64,000 nt of DNA from Chloroflexota bacterium (GTDB lineage Bacteria > Chloroflexota > Anaerolineae > Aggregatilineales > Phototrophicaceae). A program made the position numbers and the translations under genes. The stretch lies in assembly GCA_028873975.1 (NCBI GenBank), contig JAPPMO010000096.1, forward strand, positions 1-64,000, written 5' to 3'. Below are positions 1-5,703 of this stretch, in pieces. The first letter of the stretch is position 1, and the number at the start of each line of letters is the position of its first letter. Under the pieces are notes generated by a model that had not been told where the DNA came from, did no database searches, and worked only from the letters and a program-made list of their open reading frames with translations.

Positions 1-47
1 TTTCACACTTTGGGAACATTGCAGCCTATTCAGTTCTCTGCGTAACG

Positions 48-779
48 TCAGTTATATAATGTTAATCGCTCCCTCTCAAGCGATTGCGGCGCCCATCCCC
101 AATATATTGTCTGCTCATGAAAATGCGACTTAAGTATTGCATAGCTGACAATTTCAAATATTCGCGCATCTACGTTTGGGCGCAATAAATTCCGAATATA
201 TGTCAATGCTTGATCGGGATCACTTTGTGAAATCCTTTGTAAGTTCTCGATATCCGAAATGAGAGTCTTAAGCGCACCCTGTTTTGCTTCGATATAAGCG
301 TCAATAATGTCCATAATGGCTCGGCTTATATTGAGTTCGCTTTCGCCAATTTCGATCTTCAATAGGCCTTCATTGAACCAATAGCGAGAAGTCTCAGAGT
401 CTCGTATTATCGGAGGAAGGGTTTGTTGCGGAAATCTACCACGGAACTCTTGATTCAAACGATGATTAAGGGCGTGATTTTGCAGTTTAGAACCGAAGGG
501 CAATTCCCTTTGCCGCTGGAACAGATAAGAGAACTGAGCCCCTTCGTAGTCTGAATAAGCATCTGTATCATCAAAATCATGATTTACATAGTCTTCCACT
601 AAAACATAGATGGCATATATATTGGCGAACGCTCCCCTTGCCTTAGACCCCTGAGACGCTGATCTTGTTTTGTAATTTAGATATTGTATCAGGTCACTCT
701 GTGAAAAAACTACTTCAGACAAATGACCGAAATGAGCGGACAAAACACGTCTAATGGTGGTAGTGAACTGGTGCTCCAT
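48..779 (-). CDS. Probable type II restriction endonuclease, C-terminus likely lost
   Basis: A 243-residue protein lying 9 bases downstream of a DNA methyltransferase on the same strand, in the methylase-first order common for type II restriction-modification pairs. No catalytic PD-(D/E)XK motif is visible in the part present. The C-terminal stretch EIVSYAILKSHF...IYWGW resembles the segment that, as I recall, precedes the catalytic core in a family of type II endonucleases, so the protein may stop short of its active site. The DNA after the stop keeps a weak resemblance to coding sequence in shifted frames, which fits a frameshifted or eroded gene. Base composition is AT-rich compared with the backbone, a sign of transfer. 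Function is inferred mainly from position; it could instead be an accessory protein of unknown role. Confidence 0.45.
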   Translation of the reverse strand: MEHQFTTTIRRVLSAHFGHLSEVVFSQSDLIQYLNYKTRSASQGSKARGAFANIYAIYVLVEDYVNHDFDDTDAYSDYEGAQFSYLFQRQRELPFGSKLQNHALNHRLNQEFRGRFPQQTLPPIIRDSETSRYWFNEGLLKIEIGESELNISRAIMDIIDAYIEAKQGALKTLISDIENLQRISQSDPDQALTYIRNLLRPNVDARIFEIVSYAILKSHFHEQTIYWGWAPQSLERERLTLYN

Positions 780-788
780 TTGAGGAAT

Positions 789-1652
789 CTATTTGTCTTC
801 AAATAGCGATAACTGTGATGAAGTTATCTTCTGTTTATAAGTCTTCTGCGGCGCGCGCAGTGTTTCACCGCGGAACTCAGTCTGTATTCTTAATCTTCTA
901 AGTCCAATCTTTGTGTATTCTTCCTGCAATTCTATTCCGATCGCTTGCCTCCCCAAACGGTTTGCAACAGCACAGGTTGTAAATGTGCCGGAAAATGGAT
1001 CCAAGACAACATCACTGGCATTGCTACTTGCTTTGATAATGCGCTCCATGAGGCTTTCGGGTTTTTGGGAAGGATGATTTTCATACTCGGGCATGCGATA
1101 GCGAACACGTGGGAAGTACCAAACATTACCCGGGACTTTATGAGAACTGTATAATTGAGGCGTCGTCTTTCGATAATCTATGAGCTTGCGCTTAGCTCCC
1201 GTTTTCGCCTCGATAAGAATATCCTCTGAATTGAAGGTATAGTTTTTCTTGTCCTTCACACAGTGAAGGATAGGTTCGTAGAGCGATCCAAAATAATTTC
1301 TGGCTTGTACACCCGAGCTATCATAATGCCAGACGATACGTGACAAAATATGTAAGCGCTCTCTAAGATAAAGATCAATATAAGGAATTCCCTGTGTGCT
1401 TGACATCACATATATAGTTCCGTTAGGCTTGAGCTTTTGAATGCACAAATCCAGCCACTCATGGCACCACTCGGAGTATGCTCTTTCACTTTCCCACTTA
1501 TCGATGAACTTAGAGAAATTCTTACCTATATTGTAGGGGGGGTCTGCAAATATCAAATCAATAGAGAGATCAGGAATGTATTCTGACATAACTTCTAATG
1601 CGTCACCCCAGAATACTTCTACATCGCCACGTTGAAACTTGTGAATCTTCAT
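789..1652 (-). CDS. Type II DNA adenine (N6) or N4-cytosine methyltransferase, beta class
   Basis: S-adenosylmethionine-dependent DNA methylase of 287 residues. The catalytic motif IV FADPPYNIG is near residue 36 and comes before the SAM-binding motif DPFSGTFTT near residue 218, the beta-class order seen in YhdJ, M.HinfI and M.HindIII. DPPY is most typical of N6-adenine enzymes. The conserved HPSQKPESLMERII segment just before motif I is also present. The gene precedes the probable restriction partner (48-779) on the same strand and would protect host DNA. It is AT-rich and ends where the GC-rich backbone begins at about 1.74 kb. The recognition sequence cannot be read from the protein. Confidence 0.9.
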   Translation of the reverse strand: MKIHKFQRGDVEVFWGDALEVMSEYIPDLSIDLIFADPPYNIGKNFSKFIDKWESERAYSEWCHEWLDLCIQKLKPNGTIYVMSSTQGIPYIDLYLRERLHILSRIVWHYDSSGVQARNYFGSLYEPILHCVKDKKNYTFNSEDILIEAKTGAKRKLIDYRKTTPQLYSSHKVPGNVWYFPRVRYRMPEYENHPSQKPESLMERIIKASSNASDVVLDPFSGTFTTCAVANRLGRQAIGIELQEEYTKIGLRRLRIQTEFRGETLRAPQKTYKQKITSSQLSLFEDK

Positions 1653-1756
1653 GTTTGATTTAGGAGTTTTTTGATGTCGCTTGTATTCAAATATAGGTAC
1701 TGCACAATAATGTTATCACATCGCTTTAGTGATTTGCAGTAATTTTGAGGACTATA

Positions 1757-2884
1757 TTGCGACTGCTGCTCTTCAATCTGGCCACCGATGCGGCGGATCC
1801 CGTTCTGGGATTCGGCAGCGTCTGGATACGCGAGTTGGCGGGGCATTGCGCCGCGATCGACGTCGTCACCATGTATCGCGGCACCGTGGATCTGCCAAGC
1901 AACGTCCGCGTGTATTCGGCCGGGCGCGAACATGGTTGGAGCAGAGCGCGCCGCCTGGCTGCTTTCTATCGCCATTTGACGCGGCTGCTGTCGGCGCGCC
2001 GCTATGACGTTTGCTTCGCGCATATGATGCCGCTCTTCGCCGCGCTGGCGGGTCCGCTGCTGAAGGCGCGGGGCATTCCACTGGTCTTGTGGTACGCGCA
2101 TCGTCAAGAGACGCGGCAGTTGCGGCTGGGCGCCGCGATGTCCTGGCGCGCGGTGACGTCAGTCGCGACCAGCTTCCCCGTTCCGACGGATAAATTGCGC
2201 GTGGTCGGGCAGGGGATCGATACGGATTTTTATTCGCCGGCGGAGATCACCCCCACCCTAAATCCCTGCCCCCATCAAGAGGGAGGGACTTTTGACCCTG
2301 CCAAAGATTTCGATACTCCCTTGCCTCCTGGTCGCCCGCTTATCCTCCAGGTGGCGCGGCTGGCGGCGATCAAACATCAGGCGACGACGATAAGAGCCGC
2401 GGCAGGGAGCGGGGCGCAACTGGTATTCGTCGGGGGCGTCCAGCCCGGCTGTCCCGACGACTATCTGCGCGAGCTGGAGGCGCTGTGCGCGGAACTGGGC
2501 GGAGGCTGTCGCTTCACGGGCGATTTGGCGGCGGCGGGCGTGCGCGACTGGAACCGGCGAGCGACGATCGCGGTAAATACCAGCCCGGTGGGCCTCTTCG
2601 ACAAATCCGCGCTGGAGAGCATGGCCTGCGCGCTGCCGACTGTGGTCTGCAATCCAGCGTTCGCGCCGGTCCTGGGCGAGCAGCGCGATCTGCTCATGAT
2701 CGACGGACCGGAGGACGTGACGGGCTTGCGCGAGCGCCTGGCGCATTTGCTGGCATTGCCCGAGGGCGAACGCGCGCGAATCGGGCGGGCGCTGCGCCAG
2801 GGCGTCATGCGCGAGCACAGCCTGAAGACGTTGATCAAGCGCCTGCTATCGGTCTTCGAAAGCGGCGAATTGCCAGCCGAATGA
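1757..2884 (+). CDS. GT4-family glycosyltransferase
   Basis: A 375-residue GT-B fold glycosyltransferase of family 4 (RfaB/GT1-like), expected to transfer a sugar from an activated donor to a glycan or lipid. The C-terminal donor-binding half is recognisable: PLILQVARLAAIKHQ near residue 195, NTSPVGLFDKSALESMACALPTV near residue 275 with the E of the EX7E-type motif, and a final helical region. I choose TTG at 1757 because TGAGG at 1746-1750 lies 6 bases upstream and the protein then starts RLLLFNLATDA, the usual family start. About 30 residues near position 165-195 (ITPTLNPCPHQEGG...) come from a dispersed palindromic repeat inserted in frame (2248-2300). The gene stands alone, against an AT-rich restriction locus. 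Confidence 0.8.
   Translation: MRLLLFNLATDAADPVLGFGSVWIRELAGHCAAIDVVTMYRGTVDLPSNVRVYSAGREHGWSRARRLAAFYRHLTRLLSARRYDVCFAHMMPLFAALAGPLLKARGIPLVLWYAHRQETRQLRLGAAMSWRAVTSVATSFPVPTDKLRVVGQGIDTDFYSPAEITPTLNPCPHQEGGTFDPAKDFDTPLPPGRPLILQVARLAAIKHQATTIRAAAGSGAQLVFVGGVQPGCPDDYLRELEALCAELGGGCRFTGDLAAAGVRDWNRRATIAVNTSPVGLFDKSALESMACALPTVVCNPAFAPVLGEQRDLLMIDGPEDVTGLRERLAHLLALPEGERARIGRALRQGVMREHSLKTLIKRLLSVFESGELPAE
2246..2297 (+). repeat. Copy of the CCCTAAATCCC palindromic repeat inside a coding sequence
   Basis: The segment contains CCCCCACCCTAAATCCC, then a loop, then GAGGGAGGGACTTTTGACCC. The same arrangement of a C-rich arm, TAAATC and a G-rich arm occurs between genes at 42082-42128 and 43172-43207. 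Here it is read through as part of the glycosyltransferase and adds about 15-30 residues with no counterpart in the usual GT4 layout. Confidence 0.6.
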
Positions 2885-2888
2885 CGGG

Positions 2889-3380
2889 CTAGCCGGCGTA
2901 GCTCCAGCCCAGTTGCGTGAGCGAGAGCACATCGGGCGGATCGGCTGCTTTCATGACTTCGGCGTTGATGGCCTCGCCAACCACGATGTTGTGGTCGCCG
3001 CCGACATCGACGATCCGCGTCACCTTGCATTCGATATAAGCCGCGGCGCCCGCCAAGACGGGCACGCCGGTCTGTGGCGCGGCGCTGAATTGCGCCTCTT
3101 CCATCTTTTCGGGCTTCTTTGCCCGTCCGCTGGTGACGCCCATGATGGCGTCCTTGTCGCTTTGCAAGAAGAGGTTCAACCCGAAGACTTGACCCGTCTC
3201 CACCAGAACATGCGAGTAGCAAGATTTCTGAATGCCGACGGCGAGCAGGCGCGGTTCATAAGACATCTGCGACACCCAGTTGACCACCATGGCGTTGACG
3301 TCATCGCCGCTTTTGGTGGTGAAGGAATAAAAGCCGTAAGGCATCATCTTTAAGGCGTCTTTGATCTTGTCGTCAGACAT
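2889..3380 (-). CDS. Flavin reductase family protein (FMN-binding split barrel)
   Basis: A 163-residue protein of the flavin-reductase-like family (PF01613 type), which binds FMN and uses NAD(P)H to supply reduced flavin or reduce small substrates in the cytoplasm. Family features visible are the N-terminal MPYGFYSFTTKSGDDVNAMV, the central SYEPRLLAVGIQK strand and loop, and the VLAGAAAYIECKV segment followed by GGDHNIVVGEA, where the conserved DH lies. Length is normal. The start is supported by AGGAG about 9 bases upstream. It converges on the glycosyltransferase gene with only 4 bases between the two stops. Substrate unknown; it could serve as the reductase of a two-component monooxygenase, but no partner is nearby. 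Confidence 0.85.
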   Translation of the reverse strand: MSDDKIKDALKMMPYGFYSFTTKSGDDVNAMVVNWVSQMSYEPRLLAVGIQKSCYSHVLVETGQVFGLNLFLQSDKDAIMGVTSGRAKKPEKMEEAQFSAAPQTGVPVLAGAAAYIECKVTRIVDVGGDHNIVVGEAINAEVMKAADPPDVLSLTQLGWSYAG

Positions 3381-3438
3381 GGTGTTTATCTCCTGAGCAT
3401 TGGAACTGCCTAGACTATAGCCGATGATGGCTGCCCTG

Positions 3439-3948
3439 TCATGCCTTGTCGAGCTGCGCCGAGATCCTCTCCAGCACTTTCAGGATCTTTTCTTCGGTCG
3501 TCGGCTCCGGTTCCGGCTCGGGCTCGGGTTCAGGCTCCGGCTCGGGTTCTGGTTCCGGTTCCGGTTCGTCTTCCTCAATAATATCTTCCACGACGTCTTG
3601 CATGTGATTGACGAATTTGACCAGGAAGAAGATGGCGGCGGCAGTGATGACAAAGTCAATCACGACATTGACGAAGTTGCCGATATTGATGGTGGCGACG
3701 GCTTCGGCGGCGACTTCGCGGCCCAAGTTGAGAAAATCGAGCGGGATGACCCATTGGGAAAAATCGAGCCCGCCGGCGAGCTGGCCGATAGGCGGCGTGA
3801 CGACATCCTTGACCAGCGAGGTGGTGATGCTTTTGAAGGCGCTGCCGATGATGATGCCGACGGCGAGGTCGACGACATTGCCGCGCATGACGAAGGTCTT
3901 GAATTCGGCGCTGACGCTTTGCGCCTGGTTGCGGAGTCCCTGGAACAT
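3439..3948 (-). CDS. mscL: Large-conductance mechanosensitive channel MscL
   Basis: Inner-membrane pentameric channel that opens under membrane tension to release solutes on osmotic downshock. The N-terminal amphipathic helix and first membrane segment read FVMRGNVVDLAVGIIIGSAF, the MscL hallmark; the second membrane segment is near residues 85-110 and the C-terminal helical bundle EEKILKVLERISAQL is present. The start at 3948 (MFQGLRNQ) follows GGGAGAG 7 bases upstream; a longer reading frame begins 33 bases earlier but lacks a ribosome site. Odd feature: between the second membrane segment and the C-terminal helix lie eleven EP dipeptides, coded by a tandem hexamer repeat, making the protein 169 residues against the usual 130-150. 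Confidence 0.95.
   Translation of the reverse strand: MFQGLRNQAQSVSAEFKTFVMRGNVVDLAVGIIIGSAFKSITTSLVKDVVTPPIGQLAGGLDFSQWVIPLDFLNLGREVAAEAVATINIGNFVNVVIDFVITAAAIFFLVKFVNHMQDVVEDIIEEDEPEPEPEPEPEPEPEPEPEPEPTTEEKILKVLERISAQLDKA
3505..3570 (-). repeat. Tandem hexamer repeat coding (EP)11 in mscL
   Basis: Eleven consecutive Glu-Pro codon pairs (GAR-CCN) form a near-perfect six-base tandem repeat within mscL. The codons vary at third positions, so selection on the protein is plausible, but the array could also change length by slippage. Confidence 0.9.
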
Positions 3949-3984
3949 GATCTGCTCTCCCTGATTGGCGGATGGTTTCATTTT

Positions 3985-4025
3985 ACCCCCTCTTTTTGAA
4001 CACAGAGGGCGCAGAGGCGCGGAGT
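3985..4025. repeat. Dispersed CACAGAGG-type intergenic repeat
   Basis: The phrase CACAGAGGGCGCAGAGGCGC belongs to a dispersed intergenic family seen again near 4443, 19962, 28969, 32582, 38274 and 43131. See the repeat-family finding. Confidence 0.6.
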
Positions 4026-4064
4026 CAGCGAGTCATGGGGAGTCTTGTCGCCGGCGGGGAAAAT

Positions 4065-4092
4065 TTGCCGGGCGCGGATTTTGGTGTAGACT
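4065..4092 (+). promoter_or_regulatory. Possible sigma-70-type promoter for the small coiled-coil gene
   Basis: TTGCCG at 4065-4070 and TAGACT at 4087-4092 are 16 bases apart and lie about 47 bases before the start codon at 4139. Both boxes are imperfect, so this is a weak prediction. Confidence 0.35.
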
Positions 4093-4138
4093 ATGGCTGG
4101 AACGAGACGCGGCGCATGGAAGCCAACGGAGAGACGGC

Positions 4139-4426
4139 ATGGTGACGACAGATATTCGTTTGGAGCGGATCAAGCAGGAGTACGTGGGATTGCGGGACGC
4201 GCAAGACGCGCTGATGGACAAGATTGACACTTATGAAGCGGCGCTTCTGGGCTTGACGGAGGCGGTCGCGGCTAACCGTGACTTGATCATGGCAAACCGT
4301 GAAACAATCTTGGCAAACCATGAGTGGACGCAGCGACAGATTGAGGACTTGCATGAGAAAATGGACAGGCTCATGACGCACCTGGATGTGCCTCCCAAGC
4401 CGCCAGTGGGTTTTGTCAAGGAGTGA
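4139..4426 (+). CDS. Small coiled-coil protein of unknown function
   Basis: A 95-residue soluble protein with no recognised enzymatic motif. Nearly the whole length is predicted helical and heptad-like: LERIKQEYVGLRDAQDALMD, then two similar 8-residue blocks around LIMANRET and ILANHEWT, and a final EDLHEKMDRLMTHL. This suggests a coiled coil that could oligomerise. The start at 4139 is chosen because GGAGAG is 6 bases upstream and the MscL side holds no other plausible ATG. It stands between mscL and the TIR-like gene with CACAGAGG repeats on both sides. Function unknown. Confidence 0.55.
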   Translation: MVTTDIRLERIKQEYVGLRDAQDALMDKIDTYEAALLGLTEAVAANRDLIMANRETILANHEWTQRQIEDLHEKMDRLMTHLDVPPKPPVGFVKE

Positions 4427-4506
4427 GCGGCTGAGGGATTTTGCCACAGAGGCGCGGAGGTATTTCACTTCGAAAGCGCGAAGAACTAAGAAGTGGGATT
4501 GCTATT

Positions 4507-5625
4507 TTACTGAGGCATGCTTTCATTGTAGCGTTCAAGTTTGTCGATAGCTAGGTCGCTGATTCTTGTGACAACAGAATCGCCGAGCTTCAATTCATCA
4601 ATGAGCCTGTCGAGTTCTTTGACAGAGTTGCGTAATGCGGTATTAGAAACTTTTGAAATTCCGATCAGTTTCTCGTGCGAATCGCGAAAATCCTCTATAG
4701 ATGCAATGGCATTCGGTAAATTCTTCTGCATTTCCGCCGACTGCCTTAACAGATTCTGAACGGCCTCAACGTCAGATTGATTTTCAATATCGCTGGTTAT
4801 AAGTACATACTCCATTGCCTGTTCTAGAGTCATCCACGCTTCTTTCAGTATCGGACTCTTTTCCTTAACTTTTTGGGAGTAATTCTTCACGTCAGCCGCA
4901 AACATCTTCATGATGCGAAGCGCTTTACTCTGAATACGCTTTTCACCTGGATTCGAAGAAAGCTCATTGATTTTGTGCGTGTGTGCTCGCGTTCTTTCGC
5001 CTATTTCATTCATATCCGAAGTTAAACCCTGTAAAGTTGAAGTTATCATAGCACCCGCACGCTCAACATCTGCGTTTGCATCAAGCACTCCGTATTCAAT
5101 ACCATCTAAAGCGTCAAGTTCATTCTCATGCAATAGAGACAATTGCCGACCGTCATCTAGAACATTTGCCGCTCTAATTTTTATTGGGTTATTCTGGTCT
5201 GAATCTGTAAAATCGCTGACAGGATTGGAAAAGTTGTACTCATTGCCGGGCTCTCGTTCAATATAGCTGAGAATGTCGTCAGCAAGACCGGAAGTTCCGT
5301 CAGAGCTTATCGAGTATAAGATTACATTATATGGGCGCAAGTCATAGCGAACATCGTCGAGGCTTTGCGCAATTTGAAGAGTAGGCTTCTTGAGTGTGTG
5401 AGCAATTCCTAATTCATACGTGACATTTGCATTCTGCTTAGTGAGGTCGGCGATGATGAGATCAGCATTCGAAATGCCCTGAATGATCGCCCTGAGACCG
5501 TGTTGATGATTCGACTCAAGCGACCGTTCCACTGTGTGCCCTTTTTCTTGCAAAGGTGACTTTATGAGATATGCAAAAATCAAGTGGAAATTCGTACTGA
5601 ATGGCATAATTACGAATATGTTCAT
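4507..5625 (-). CDS. NDT/TIR-like nucleotide-sensing domain fused to a helical domain; candidate defence protein
   Basis: A 372-residue protein. Residues 1-130 form a Rossmann-like domain of the nucleoside 2-deoxyribosyltransferase/TIR-like group: MNIFVIMPFS at the start, ADLIIADLTKQNANVTYELG near residue 65 with the conserved glutamate, and KPTLQIAQS. Domains of this kind act on NAD or nucleotide ligands in several bacterial immune proteins; that role here is inference. Residues 190-372 are mostly helical and coiled-coil (LKEAWMTLEQAMEYVL, VKELDRLIDEL). Start at 5625 follows GGAGGGACA. The gene lies 78 bases downstream of the type IIG enzyme on the same strand and is AT-rich. Its two halves match two separate adjacent genes at 45143-45622 and 44525-45130. 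Confidence 0.7.
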   Translation of the reverse strand: MNIFVIMPFSTNFHLIFAYLIKSPLQEKGHTVERSLESNHQHGLRAIIQGISNADLIIADLTKQNANVTYELGIAHTLKKPTLQIAQSLDDVRYDLRPYNVILYSISSDGTSGLADDILSYIEREPGNEYNFSNPVSDFTDSDQNNPIKIRAANVLDDGRQLSLLHENELDALDGIEYGVLDANADVERAGAMITSTLQGLTSDMNEIGERTRAHTHKINELSSNPGEKRIQSKALRIMKMFAADVKNYSQKVKEKSPILKEAWMTLEQAMEYVLITSDIENQSDVEAVQNLLRQSAEMQKNLPNAIASIEDFRDSHEKLIGISKVSNTALRNSVKELDRLIDELKLGDSVVTRISDLAIDKLERYNESMPQ

Positions 5626-5703
5626 TGTCCCTCCAAGACACGGTTTGAACTGATTAGTAGCGTATAACACATTTGTTCTTTGTGTCAATCTCGAAGACGC
5701 TAA

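Noticed and set aside
1649..2107. Minus-strand frame overlapping the methylase start
   Set aside because: It is antisense to the GT4 glycosyltransferase and lacks any ribosome site or motif.
3505..3570. Tandem repeat considered as a CRISPR-like or satellite array
   Set aside because: Six-base period in frame coding Glu-Pro within mscL; no spacers.
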